Assembly: GCF_036250735.1 (NCBI RefSeq)
Contig: NZ_CP109430.1
Location: 620,001-684,000, forward strand
From: Streptosporangium sp. NBC_01495
GTDB lineage: Bacteria > Actinomycetota > Actinomycetes > Streptosporangiales > Streptosporangiaceae
Length of the DNA stretch: 64,000 nucleotides
Direction of reading: 5' to 3'
The translations under genes and the position numbers were made by a program. Under the pieces are notes generated by a model that saw nothing but the letters and a program-made list of their open reading frames with translations, had not been told where the DNA came from and made no database searches. Shown here one piece after another: positions 36,395-45,023 of this stretch; positions within the stretch are counted from its first letter, which is position 1, and every line of letters begins with the position of its first letter.

Positions 36395-37162
36395 ATGGGC
36401 GTGCGCGATCTCGTCTACCGGTTGTACGAACGCCGGCTTGAGGCGAAGCTGTCCCGTCAGAAGGAGATGGCTCCCCGGCACGTCGGCGTGATCGTCGACG
36501 GCAACCGGCGCTGGGCGCGCTCGATGGGCATCGACGACGTGAGCCGCGGGCACCGCAAGGGCGCGGACAAGATCTCGGAGCTGCTCGGCTGGTGCCGCGA
36601 GGCCGGTGTCGAGGTCGTCACCGTGTGGCTGCTGTCGAGCGACAACATCAACCGCTCCAAGGACGAGCTGGATCTCCTGATGAAGATCATCGAGGACGTG
36701 GTCCAGGAGCTCGTGGCCGACGGATGGCACATCAAGCCCATGGGGGCGCTCGATCTGCTGCCCGATCACACGGCCCGTGTCCTCAAAAACGCAAAAGAAG
36801 CGACATCACATCGTCCCGGTTTGATTGTGAACGTTGCAGTTGGGTATGGAGGAAGGCGTGAGATCGCTGATGCGGTGCGCTCCCTTCTCCAGGAGCACGC
36901 GAGCAAGGGCGCGAGTATCGAGGACCTTGTCGAGGTCCTCGATGTCGAGCACATCGCGGAGCATCTCTACACGCGCGGCCAGCCCGACCCGGATCTGGTC
37001 ATCCGGACATCGGGAGAGCAGCGGCTCTCCGGCTTCCTGCTCTGGCAGAGCGCTCACTCCGAATTCTACTTCTGCGAGGCCTACTGGCCTGACTTCCGCA
37101 GGGTCGACTTCTTGCGGGCTCTCCGCTCCTACGCCGCGCGACACCGCAGGTACGGTTCCTGA
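36395..37162 (+). CDS. uppS: Isoprenyl transferase (cis-prenyltransferase, UppS family)
   Basis: A 255-residue enzyme that adds isopentenyl units with cis geometry to make polyprenyl diphosphate, the lipid carrier for cell-wall synthesis or a shorter Z,E-farnesyl diphosphate. The catalytic aspartate is D35 in VIVDGNRRWARSMG. The family blocks SDNINRSKDEL near residue 90, NVAVGYGGRREI near 150 and DLVIRTSGEQRLSGFLLWQSAHSEFYF follow. The start ATG 36395 has AGGGAGGGG 5 bases upstream. Chain length of the product cannot be told from the sequence. Confidence 0.93.
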   Translation: MGVRDLVYRLYERRLEAKLSRQKEMAPRHVGVIVDGNRRWARSMGIDDVSRGHRKGADKISELLGWCREAGVEVVTVWLLSSDNINRSKDELDLLMKIIEDVVQELVADGWHIKPMGALDLLPDHTARVLKNAKEATSHRPGLIVNVAVGYGGRREIADAVRSLLQEHASKGASIEDLVEVLDVEHIAEHLYTRGQPDPDLVIRTSGEQRLSGFLLWQSAHSEFYFCEAYWPDFRRVDFLRALRSYAARHRRYGS

Positions 37163-37372
37163 AACTCCACATGAACGACCCCTTTCGGTCAGTCTTAAGC
37201 AGTTGGAACTCGGGCATTCAGGACGTACCGTAAGAAGTAGGAGAGCACAGCTCGCCTACGCCGGAGAGGGTCCGCCTTTGCGTCACGACCTGCTGAGGAG
37301 GGCCGGTCAACGGTTCCTGCTCGACGTTCTCGTGAGCGGGCCCGGGGCCGGTCCGCATCCCAGCTCATGGCA

Positions 37373-37392
37373 GGGCGCCGTCCATGGCGCCC
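37373..37392 (+). promoter_or_regulatory. Hairpin just before the phoH ribosome-binding site
   Basis: GGGCGCC (37373-37379) and GGCGCCC (37386-37392) form a perfect 7-bp stem with a 6-base loop. The stem ends directly before the GGGGGAG ribosome-binding site of phoH. It could hinder or guide initiation, or be an incidental GC stem. Confidence 0.4.
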
Positions 37393-37404
37393 GGGGGAGA
37401 ACGC

Positions 37405-38727
37405 GTGGCAAACCCTTCGTCCTCACCCACGTCGCCGGCAGTTCAGCGGCGCACGTACGTCCTGGACACCTCGGTGCTCCTGGCGGATCCAACGGCGATG
37501 AGCCGTTTCGCCGAGCATGAGGTCGTCCTCCCGATCGTCGTCATCACCGAGTTGGAGGGCAAACGCCATCATCCAGAGCTCGGATACTTCGCGCGAAAGG
37601 CGCTAAGGTCCCTCGACGAACTCCGGGTGACACACGGACGTCTGGACGAGCCCATGCCGATCGGCGAGGGCACCATCCGGGTCGAGCTCAACCACAGTGA
37701 CCCGTCCATCCTGCCCGTCGGGTTCCGGCTCGGCGACAACGACACCCGCATCCTGACCGTGGCGAAGACCCTAGCCGCGGAGGGCAAGGACGTGGTGCTG
37801 GTCTCCAAGGATCTGCCGATGCGGGTGAAGGCCGCCTCCATCGGGCTCGCCGCGGACGAGTACCGCGCCGAACTCGTGGTGGAGTCCGGCTGGACCGGCA
37901 TGGACGAACTCCAGGTGACCTCGGAGGACGTCGAGGCCCTCTTCGACCACGGTACGACCGACCTGTTCGACGCCCGTGACCTGCCCACCCACACGGGCCT
38001 GCGCCTGCTGTCCAGCAAGGGTTCCGCGCTGGGCCGGGTGCTGCCCGACAAGTCGGTGCGCCTGGTGCGCGGCGACCGGGAGGTGTTCGGCCTGCACGGC
38101 CGCTCGGCCGAGCAGCGGATCGCGCTCGACCTCCTGATGGACCCCGAGGTCGGCATCGTCTCGCTGGGCGGACGGGCGGGCACCGGCAAGTCCGCGCTCG
38201 CCCTCTGCGCGGGCCTGGAGGCGGTCCTGGAGCGCCGCCAGCACCGCAAGGTCATCGTCTTCCGTCCCCTGTACGCCGTGGGCGGCCAGGAGCTGGGCTA
38301 TCTGCCCGGTTCCGAGAACGAGAAGATGGGCCCGTGGGCGCAGGCGGTCTACGACACCCTGGGCGCGGTCACCACGCCCGAGGTGATCGAGGAGGTCATG
38401 GACCGGGGCATGCTGGAGGTGCTCCCGCTCACCCACATCCGCGGCCGGTCGCTCCACGACGCCTTCGTCATCGTGGACGAGGCGCAGTCGCTGGAGCGCG
38501 GGGTGCTGCTCACCGTGCTGAGCCGGATCGGCGCCAACTCCCGGGTGGTCCTCACCCACGACATCGCCCAGCGCGACAACCTGCGGGTGGGCCGCCATGA
38601 CGGTGTCGTGGCGGTGGTGGAGAAGCTCAAGGGGCATCCGCTGTTCGCGCACGTCACCCTGACCCGCTCGGAGCGCTCGCCGATCGCGGCGCTGGTCACC
38701 GAGATGCTGGAGGACATCACGATGTGA
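37405..38727 (+). CDS. PhoH-family protein with N-terminal PIN domain
   Basis: A 440-residue fusion. Residues 15-140 form a PIN endoribonuclease domain ([12 protein letters not shown], then [12 protein letters not shown] and an acidic GDNDTRIL near residue 112). Residues 230-440 form a PhoH P-loop ATPase with [10 protein letters not shown] (K262), [12 protein letters not shown] and a [14 protein letters not shown]-terminus. PIN-PhoH proteins are RNA helicase/ribonuclease machines, described as PhoH2 in mycobacteria. GTG 37405 has GGGGGAG 5 bases upstream; it is preferred over an earlier ATG. Transcription ends at a strong hairpin. Confidence 0.92.
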   Translation: MANPSSSPTSPAVQRRTYVLDTSVLLADPTAMSRFAEHEVVLPIVVITELEGKRHHPELGYFARKALRSLDELRVTHGRLDEPMPIGEGTIRVELNHSDPSILPVGFRLGDNDTRILTVAKTLAAEGKDVVLVSKDLPMRVKAASIGLAADEYRAELVVESGWTGMDELQVTSEDVEALFDHGTTDLFDARDLPTHTGLRLLSSKGSALGRVLPDKSVRLVRGDREVFGLHGRSAEQRIALDLLMDPEVGIVSLGGRAGTGKSALALCAGLEAVLERRQHRKVIVFRPLYAVGGQELGYLPGSENEKMGPWAQAVYDTLGAVTTPEVIEEVMDRGMLEVLPLTHIRGRSLHDAFVIVDEAQSLERGVLLTVLSRIGANSRVVLTHDIAQRDNLRVGRHDGVVAVVEKLKGHPLFAHVTLTRSERSPIAALVTEMLEDITM

Positions 38728-38749
38728 CGGGCGTCTCGACGCCACCGCC

Positions 38750-38792
38750 GGAGCGCGGTCGCGGGTGCCGTACGGGCCCGCGACCGCGCTCC
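38750..38792 (+). terminator. Terminator after phoH
   Basis: GGAGCGCGGTCGCGGG (38750-38765) and CCCGCGACCGCGCTCC (38777-38792) are perfect 16-bp arms around an 11-base loop, starting 22 bp after the phoH stop. No U tract follows. This is the strongest hairpin seen in the window. Confidence 0.8.
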
Positions 38793-38840
38793 GCGCGTTC
38801 CGGCTCCGGGTCCCACGCGGCGGCCGGCGCGTCGGATGCC

Positions 38841-39032
38841 GACGGCTTACGGCCCGGGGGCCCTCACGTCTCTCAGGGCGGTCACGCGCCGGACGTCCGC
38901 GATTGACGGCGTACGGCCCGGGGCCTCTCACGTCTCTCAGGGCGGTCACGCGCCGGACGTCCGCGATTGACGGCGTACGGCCCGGGGCCTCTCACGTCTC
39001 TCACGACGGTCACGCGCCGGACGTCCGCGATT
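38841..39032. repeat. Three tandem 64-bp repeats
   Basis: Three head-to-tail units of 64 bp (38841-38904, 38905-38968, 38969-39032) start with GACGGC and end with GTCCGCGATT, differing at only a few bases. The period is not a multiple of three, so the array is not coding. It fills most of the gap between the phoH terminator and the end of the GerMN lipoprotein gene. This looks like a minisatellite, prone to copy-number variation. Confidence 0.85.
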
Positions 39033-39061
39033 CCGGCCGTGCGCCCGCGGCGCGGGGTCCC

Positions 39062-39742
39062 TCAGGGCGGTAGCCGCACGCCGGGTGCCGCGAGATTGCG
39101 GTACTCGAAGCAGCCCCGGTCGCCCATCGTCTCCGGGGTGCCCGGGAAGAGCCGGGTGACCTCGACGCTCCAGATGCTCTCCTGCTTGTTCTGCCGGATA
39201 GTGCAGGTGATCTGGGCGAGGGCCTCCTTGGAGACCTTGCCCTCGCCGGTGATGATCACGTTCAGCCGGTAGCCCAGGTTGTCGTCCGGCTCGTTGCGCT
39301 GGTCGGTGTTGTCGGAGTAGCGGGTCGTCTTGGTGTCGTAGTGGCTGAAGTCGTTGAGCGCGCTGGTCAGCCCCGCCTTCGGCGGCTGCTTGCCGGCCCG
39401 GAACAGGGTGTCGATGATGTTCTTGGCCGAGTCGGAGACCACCGGGATCTTGACGGGCTCCAGCCGGTTGTCGCGGAGCAGATAGACCGTCACCCACGTG
39501 GGGCTGTAGCTGATCACCGGCGGGCGGCCGTAGTCCTGGACGTCGGTGGGGGAGATACCGCATCCGCAGAGCGCCAGGGCGGCGGCGAGCAGGCAGGCGA
39601 ACCACCTCGCGCGGGCGAGCCGTCCCGTGCCGAGGACGCTCGGGGAGCGGGCGGGCCGTCCCGTGCCGAGGACGCTCGGGGAGCGGGTGGGCCGTTCCGT
39701 GCCGAGGGCGGTCAGGGCGTACGGGCGGGTGGGCCGTCTCAT
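39062..39742 (-). CDS. GerMN-type lipoprotein in AfsQ operon
   Basis: A 226-residue lipoprotein with lipobox LCGC near residue 60, preceded by an unusually long N-terminal leader. That leader contains a 12-residue motif PTRSPSVLGTGR / PARSPSVLGTGR repeated twice, encoded by a 36-bp repeat. The mature part has a GerMN-like fold: WVTVYLLRDNRLEPVKIPV, then NIIDTLFRAGKQPPKAGLTSALN. The start ATG overlaps the histidine-kinase stop (ATGA), so it is coupled to it. It probably works as an accessory of the AfsQ signal system (inference). The true start could be after the repeats. Confidence 0.82.
   Translation of the reverse strand: MRRPTRPYALTALGTERPTRSPSVLGTGRPARSPSVLGTGRLARARWFACLLAAALALCGCGISPTDVQDYGRPPVISYSPTWVTVYLLRDNRLEPVKIPVVSDSAKNIIDTLFRAGKQPPKAGLTSALNDFSHYDTKTTRYSDNTDQRNEPDDNLGYRLNVIITGEGKVSKEALAQITCTIRQNKQESIWSVEVTRLFPGTPETMGDRGCFEYRNLAAPGVRLPP
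39621..39710. repeat. 36-bp direct repeats within lipoprotein gene
   Basis: Copies at 39621-39656 and 39657-39692 are nearly identical, and a third partial copy continues to about 39710. The period is 12 codons and in frame with the lipoprotein leader, so it encodes repeats ahead of the signal sequence. Confidence 0.8.
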
Positions 39743-41169
39743 GCTGGGGGGAGCCAGACCGTGAAGAGGGTTCCGGGCCGCTGCGCGCGGACCGAGATCG
39801 TGCCCCCGTGCAGCTGGGCGTTGGCCCGCGCGATGGACAGGCCGAGCCCGCTGCCGTCGCCCCGGGCGCCGGCCTTGTAGAAACGGTTGAACACGAAGGG
39901 CAGATCCTTCGCCGGGATGCCCTTGCCGTGGTCGCGCACCTTCACCTCCAGGCCGTTCGGGGTGCTGCGGGCGGTCACCATCACCGGGAGCTCACCGTGG
40001 CGCAGGGCGTTGCCCACCAGGTTGGCCACGATGACGTCGAAGCGCCTGGGGTCGACGGAGAAGGCCAGTCCCTCAGGAACGTTCACCCGTACCCGGTCCG
40101 ACCAGCCGCGCATCTCCAGGCAGTCGCAGACCACGTCCACGATGTTCACGGTGTCCACGTTCAGCGTCGCCGTGCCCGAGTCGAACCGGCTCGCCTCGAT
40201 GAGCTGCTCGATCAGGGTCCGCAGCCGCGCGATCTCGCGCAGTACCAGCCGTACGGCCGCCGCGGGCTCGGGGGGGAGCCGATCGGCCTCCTCGGAGAGC
40301 ATGTCGGTGACCGCGGTCATCGCGGTCAGGGGGGTCCTCAGTTCGTGCGAGACGTCGGCCACGAAGCGGCGGGACATCGCCTCCAGCGCGCGCAGCTCGG
40401 TGACGCTCCGCTCCAGGGCGGCGGCGGTGTCGTTGAACGTGGCGGTGAGCTCGGCGAGCTCGTCCTGGCCGTGTACGGGCAGGCGGGTGTCCAGGTGGCC
40501 GGCGCCGAGCGCGCGGGCCGCCGAGCCGAGCCGCCTGACCGGCAGCAGGAGCTGCCGGGCCGACACCAGGCCCAGGGACAGTGCGATGATCAGCATGGCG
40601 ACCCCGGCGACGGCGAGCGGCTGCCGCAGGCCGCTCAGCAGCCGCTCCTCCTCGATGAGGGGGGCGAACACGAAGACGGTCATCCCGGTGGGCTGGGCGG
40701 TGTGTATGGGCTCGATCCGCCAGACGGGGGTGCCGATGAGCAGCCACATGTCGCCGCCGATGGTCATGCGCTTGGCGACCATCCGCTGGGTGGCCCTGGC
40801 GGCGAGGTCGCCTGGGACGTCCTTGGTGTCGAAGTCGCCGTCGGGGTAGGGGTAGTCCTCGTAGCGGACCACCACCTTGCCGCCCTGGGGGCGCAGGCTT
40901 TTCTGCAGCGCGCTGATCTCCTCGTCGGTCGGCGGGCCGTCTCCGGGCCAGAGCGCGCCGACGGGCACCCTGCTGCCCTCCAGGATGTCGCGGACGTTGC
41001 TCACGGCCACCTGCTCGGCGCGCCCGATCATGCGGCTCTTGACGAACTCGTAGCCGATTCCCGCGACGACCGCGGAGGCGGTGACGGCGATCAGGGTGAA
41101 AGTGATCACCAGGCGCCCGCGCAGTCCGGTGTACATCCGCTTCGTCGAGGGAGGGAACGTTCGTTTCAC
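39739..41169 (-). CDS. afsQ2: Sensor histidine kinase, AfsQ2-like
   Basis: A 476-residue membrane kinase. Two helices (near residues 22-42 and 186-206) enclose an external domain of about 140 residues. A HAMP domain follows, then the H-box with phosphorylated H275 in VADVSHELRTPLTAM, and an ATPase domain with NLVGNALRHG, GKGIPAKDLPFVF and GSGLGLSIARANAQ. GTG 41169 overlaps the response-regulator stop by 3 bases, so expression is coupled; ATG 41136 is an alternative. AfsQ2 identity rests on the partner and operon. Confidence 0.88.
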   Translation of the reverse strand: MKRTFPPSTKRMYTGLRGRLVITFTLIAVTASAVVAGIGYEFVKSRMIGRAEQVAVSNVRDILEGSRVPVGALWPGDGPPTDEEISALQKSLRPQGGKVVVRYEDYPYPDGDFDTKDVPGDLAARATQRMVAKRMTIGGDMWLLIGTPVWRIEPIHTAQPTGMTVFVFAPLIEEERLLSGLRQPLAVAGVAMLIIALSLGLVSARQLLLPVRRLGSAARALGAGHLDTRLPVHGQDELAELTATFNDTAAALERSVTELRALEAMSRRFVADVSHELRTPLTAMTAVTDMLSEEADRLPPEPAAAVRLVLREIARLRTLIEQLIEASRFDSGTATLNVDTVNIVDVVCDCLEMRGWSDRVRVNVPEGLAFSVDPRRFDVIVANLVGNALRHGELPVMVTARSTPNGLEVKVRDHGKGIPAKDLPFVFNRFYKAGARGDGSGLGLSIARANAQLHGGTISVRAQRPGTLFTVWLPPA

Positions 41170-41897
41170 GGTGGGCTGAACCGGTAGCCGAATCCCCGCA
41201 CCGTGTGGATGAACTCGGGCTCGGCGGGGACCGCCTCGATCTTGGCGCGGACCCGCTGGACGCAGGCGTCGACCAGCCGGGAGTCGGCGACGTGGGTGTG
41301 GTCCCAGACGGCCCGCAGCAGGTATCTGCGGTTGAGCACCTGGCCGGGGTGGCGGACGAGTTCGAGCAGGAGCCGCAGCTCGGTGGGGGTGAGGTGGACC
41401 TCGCGGCCCCCCAGCGCCACCTTGAGCGCGCCCCGGTCGATGACCAGGTCGCCGAAGGTGATGCGGTCGGAGGCGACCGACTCCACCCGGCGCAGGACGG
41501 CGCGGATGCGGGCGTCCAGCACGCGGGGCTCGACCGGTTTGACCACGTAGTCGTCGGCCCCGGCCTCCAGTCCCACGACCACGTCGAGGTCGTCGCCCCT
41601 GGCGGTGAGGAGGATCACCGGCAGCTGGTCGAGCCTGCGGATGCGGCGGCACACCTCCACGCCGTCGATGCCGGGCAGCATGACGTCCAGGATGGCGATC
41701 TCGGGGCGGCGGGACTTGATGTGCTCAAGGGCCTCCTCGCCGCTGGCGTACGCGGTGACGGAGTGGCCCTGCCGGGTGAGCGCTAGCTCCAGCCCGGTCC
41801 GGACCGAGGGGTCGTCTTCGACGAGGAGGATGCCTGCCACCGGGTAATCATTCTCCCAAGGCTCGGATGGATCTGCCGGGTCACGAAACCCAGACAT
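41166..41897 (-). CDS. afsQ1: Response regulator, AfsQ1-like (OmpR family)
   Basis: A 243-residue regulator with an N-terminal receiver domain (phosphoacceptor D71 in IAILDVMLPGIDG, LLTARGD, and KPVEPRVLDARI) and a C-terminal OmpR winged helix (TELRLLLELVRHPGQVL, then RLVDACVQRVRAKIE). The segment DVVVGLEAGADDYVVKPV and the C-terminus closely follow AfsQ1 of Streptomyces as I remember it. AfsQ1 activates antibiotic and sporulation genes under nitrogen imbalance. The start ATG 41897 has no ribosome-binding site and is likely leaderless or further downstream. Confidence 0.88.
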   Translation of the reverse strand: MSGFRDPADPSEPWENDYPVAGILLVEDDPSVRTGLELALTRQGHSVTAYASGEEALEHIKSRRPEIAILDVMLPGIDGVEVCRRIRRLDQLPVILLTARGDDLDVVVGLEAGADDYVVKPVEPRVLDARIRAVLRRVESVASDRITFGDLVIDRGALKVALGGREVHLTPTELRLLLELVRHPGQVLNRRYLLRAVWDHTHVADSRLVDACVQRVRAKIEAVPAEPEFIHTVRGFGYRFSPP

Positions 41898-41920
41898 AAG
41901 GCAAACAGTACCTGAACGAG

Positions 41921-41933
41921 GTGGTCAGACCAC
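41921..41933. promoter_or_regulatory. GTGGTC-A-GACCAC dyad upstream of afsQ1
   Basis: A perfect 6-bp inverted repeat with one central base, 23 bp upstream of the afsQ1 start. It resembles a GntR-family half-sites pair (TGGTC/GACCA), though one base short of the DasR consensus spacing. It could control the afsQ operon. Confidence 0.45.
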
Positions 41934-42143
41934 GATTCGGGCAGTTTCATGATCATCAAGATGGTCGAAGTGGTCCCGTATGGCAAAATGTGAGCAAAAT
42001 CACTCCCAATTTTTTGTTGCCCGGAAAGTGCTCGTGGCCTGGCGGTTAGGTCGTGAGAAACCCCTGTGGTTCCGGTCGAGCGCAGACCAACTCTCCCGTT
42101 CCGGTTGCGGACCACCCCCCTCCCCACGGCAAGCTCATAGGTC

Positions 42144-42887
42144 GTGAGTCCAGGATCACAGCAACTGAAGGAGCGCTCGGCGCCCCGCGGCCGCCGTACG
42201 AACCGCAGAGCGGCCAAGGGGAAGGCCCTCGACGGTCCCAGTTCGAAACGCGGCATGACCTCCAAGCGCGCACTGATCCTGGGTGCCGCGCTCGTGGTCC
42301 TGGTGGGTGGAGGCGCCTTCACCGCCTACACCGCCGTCCAGAACGCCTCGGCGCCGAAGCGGGAGCCGCTCACCCTGGACGAGATGGCGCAGATGCTCGG
42401 CTCCGACCCGTTCGGCTCCGACCTCAAGTCCGACATGCTGAAGGCCCAGGCCGCCCAGGCGCTCAAGGCCGACAAGATCGCCGCCGAGCGCGACAACCGC
42501 AAGGCCCTCAATCAGGTCAAGATCGTTGACGAGGCGCCGGGCGGTGGCGGCTTCAACCCGCAGCAACTCCCCCCGGGCACCTCCAACCCGACCGGCAACA
42601 GGGCGCTGGGCAAGGAGATGCTGGAGTCCAGGGGCCAGGGCGGCGAGTGGGGCTGCCTGGAGAAGCTCTGGATGAAGGAGAGCGGCTGGAACGAGCGCGC
42701 CATGAACACCTCCAGCGGCGCCTACGGCATCCCCCAGTCCCTCCCCGGCCACAAGATGGCCAGCGCGGGAGGCGACTGGCAGACCAACGCGGCCACCCAG
42801 ATCGAGTGGGGGCTCAGCTACATCAAGGGCCGCTACGGCTCGCCCTGCGGTGCCTGGGCCCATTCCCAGGCCAAAGGCTGGTACTGA
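42144..42887 (+). CDS. Secreted lytic-transglycosylase-like protein
   Basis: A 247-residue protein with a basic N-terminus, one helix near residues 41-60 (LILGAALVVLVGGGAF) acting as an anchor or signal, and a charged coiled region to about 125. A C-terminal transglycosylase-like domain follows: CLEKLWMKESGWNERAMNTSSGAYGIPQSLPG, where the glutamate of KESGWN is the likely catalytic acid, and a CGAW terminus. Cys pair positions are near residues 173 and 234. It hydrolyses peptidoglycan. The start GTG 42144 is poorly supported; an 11-bp direct repeat overlaps it. Confidence 0.85.
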   Translation: MSPGSQQLKERSAPRGRRTNRRAAKGKALDGPSSKRGMTSKRALILGAALVVLVGGGAFTAYTAVQNASAPKREPLTLDEMAQMLGSDPFGSDLKSDMLKAQAAQALKADKIAAERDNRKALNQVKIVDEAPGGGGFNPQQLPPGTSNPTGNRALGKEMLESRGQGGEWGCLEKLWMKESGWNERAMNTSSGAYGIPQSLPGHKMASAGGDWQTNAATQIEWGLSYIKGRYGSPCGAWAHSQAKGWY

Positions 42888-42947
42888 GAGACCAGGAGTC
42901 GGCAAGTCTGACCGTCTCCCGGCGCCGCGCGCCGCACCCTTGGCCGC

Positions 42948-44924
42948 ATGGACGTGAAGGTCAGCGTGGTGGTGCCGGTGCACAACCCCGGTGATGGCGC
43001 CGACGCCTGCATCCGGTCGGTGCTGGAACAGTCGATGGCCTCCGAGGACTACGAGGTCATCTTCGCCGACGACGGCTCCGACGATGGAATCCAGCAGCGC
43101 CTCGACACCCTCTCGGCGGTGCGGTCGAACGTCAGGGTGCTCCATCTCGAGCGGACCGGCTCGCCGATGCGCGGCCGCAACGTCGCCCTCATGGTCGCCA
43201 GGGGCGAGTACGTCTACCTGCTGGACCAGGCCGACCGCCTGGAAAGGGACGCTCTGGAGCGGATGTACCTGCGGGCCGTGGAGACCAAGGCCGACGTCCT
43301 CCTCGGGCGGCTGGCCGGCGACCAGAGGCCGCCCGCCGCGGTCTTCGACGCCGACCGCGAGAACGCCGACATCGTCAGGGACCGGCTGCTCACGCAGCTC
43401 ACACCGCACAAGCTCTTCCGCAGGGCCTTCCTCGACGCCGAGGCGCTGAACTTCCCCGATCCCGGCGGGTGCCTGGCCGAGCAGACCTTCGTGCTCCGCG
43501 CCTACCTGCGGGCCGGGAACATCGTCGTGATGGCCGACGAGGTCTGCTGCCACGTCACCGAGCGGCCCGACCCGCCGGAGGACCCCTACGTCTGGGCCGC
43601 GGAGCTGCGCGAGCTGCTCGACATCATCGACGACGAGGTCCCCGAGGGCCGCCGGCGCGACCGGATGTACGCCCAGTGGTTCCGCACCGCGGTGCTGCGA
43701 CGGCTCGGCGGGAGCAGGTTCGCCACCTCCTCCACGGACCGGGCGGCCACCTTCACGACCCTGCGCGAGCTGGTCGTCCAGCGCTTCCCCCCGCGCCTCG
43801 ACCTCCTGCTGCCCGTCCCGCTGCGGGCCCGCGCCGCGCTGCTCCGCGCGGGCAGGCTCGACCAGCTCGTCGTACTGGCCGGAGCCATGCGCGGCGTCCG
43901 CCTCCAGGCCGACCTCGACGACCTCAGCTGGGACGACGGCGCGCTCATCCTGGGGCTCACCGCGGAGATCATGCAGGCCGACGGCACCCCGATGCGCTTC
44001 GTCCCCTACGGGGACGACGGCCTGCTCTGGGATCCCCCGGTACTCCTCGACGGGTTCCGCCTGCCGCCCGAGATGGCCGACGTCAGCCAGGCCGCCGCCA
44101 GGGCGCGGTTCGAGGTCTACGTCAGGCACGAGGAGACCGGGGCCATCCACTTCCTGCCCTCGAAGTGCTCGACGGTCCGCTGCCGTCACCGCAACGGGGT
44201 CAGGCTCCAGGTCACGGGCACGGCCCGGCTGGACGTCGACTCGGCGGCCATGGACGGACCGCTGCCGCCCGGACTGTGGGAGATACACGTGCGCATGTAC
44301 GGAGGGGCGCAGCAGGCACGTACCCGGGTGACCGGGTCGCCGCTGAACTGCACCGGGATGGTCGCCGACTGCTCCAGGCGGCTCACCGTCCCCTGGTGGT
44401 CCGACAGGGGCGAGCTGGGGATCTGCGTGGAACCGCGCTCGTTCCCCGAGTCGATCGTCCTGGTCTCACCGGGTACGACGGTCATCAGGCAGCGCAAGCA
44501 CGTCTTCGTCGTCGTGCCGGTGCCGTACGTGCCGCCGAGCGGGGGGCCGCCCGCGGAGCTGGTGTTCCGCCAGACCACGGGCAGGGAACGCGAGGTCGCC
44601 GCCCCCGCGCTGGTCGAGCCCGGTGTCCCCGGGGAACTGGCCGGGCGGCTGATCGCCAAGATCCCGACCCGGCTGGTGTACCGGGAGGGGTTCCTCGCGC
44701 CGGGCGTCTGGGCGCCGTTCCTGCGGGTGGAGGGCAAGGAGACCGGGCTGCGCTTCAAGGTGGAGATGAACCGCGGTGGCCGGGTGGAGATCCACAGGGC
44801 CGCCGCCGTCCAGCCCCCCGAGCCCTGGTACCCGCTGCTGAAGCGAATCGCGCTGCGGATACCGCTGGTCAGGAACGCGGTCCGGGTGACCAGGACCGTC
44901 CAGCGGCGCTACATGCTCAACTGA
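42948..44924 (+). CDS. Family 2 glycosyltransferase
   Basis: A 658-residue protein. Residues 5-220 form a GT-A domain: VSVVVPVHNPGDGADACIRSVLEQ, then VIFADDGSDDG, RGRNVALMVARGEYVYLLDQAD with a DQAD in place of the usual DxD, and HKLFRRAFLD. The long C-terminal part (about residues 240-658) has strand-rich segments and no recognised domain. It may add sugars to a cell-surface polymer. It lies 60 bp after the transglycosylase-like gene. The start ATG 42948 lacks a ribosome-binding site. Confidence 0.85.
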   Translation: MDVKVSVVVPVHNPGDGADACIRSVLEQSMASEDYEVIFADDGSDDGIQQRLDTLSAVRSNVRVLHLERTGSPMRGRNVALMVARGEYVYLLDQADRLERDALERMYLRAVETKADVLLGRLAGDQRPPAAVFDADRENADIVRDRLLTQLTPHKLFRRAFLDAEALNFPDPGGCLAEQTFVLRAYLRAGNIVVMADEVCCHVTERPDPPEDPYVWAAELRELLDIIDDEVPEGRRRDRMYAQWFRTAVLRRLGGSRFATSSTDRAATFTTLRELVVQRFPPRLDLLLPVPLRARAALLRAGRLDQLVVLAGAMRGVRLQADLDDLSWDDGALILGLTAEIMQADGTPMRFVPYGDDGLLWDPPVLLDGFRLPPEMADVSQAAARARFEVYVRHEETGAIHFLPSKCSTVRCRHRNGVRLQVTGTARLDVDSAAMDGPLPPGLWEIHVRMYGGAQQARTRVTGSPLNCTGMVADCSRRLTVPWWSDRGELGICVEPRSFPESIVLVSPGTTVIRQRKHVFVVVPVPYVPPSGGPPAELVFRQTTGREREVAAPALVEPGVPGELAGRLIAKIPTRLVYREGFLAPGVWAPFLRVEGKETGLRFKVEMNRGGRVEIHRAAAVQPPEPWYPLLKRIALRIPLVRNAVRVTRTVQRRYMLN

Positions 44925-45023
44925 CAGCCACCCGGCCTCGACCGGACACCCCGCCCGGCGTCAACCGACATCCGCCCGGCGCCGCACGGCCCTTCGGGGC
45001 GGTGTGGCGCCGGGCGGCGGTCG

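Noticed and set aside
38771-38949. Coding extension through the 64-bp repeats
   Set aside because: The 64-bp period is not a multiple of three, so the frame changes with every unit.
41934-42143. Cyclic di-AMP (ydaO) riboswitch upstream of the transglycosylase-like gene
   Set aside because: Such riboswitches often precede wall-hydrolase genes in actinobacteria, but I found none of the conserved segments (such as GGGTGAAT-type) in the expected order.
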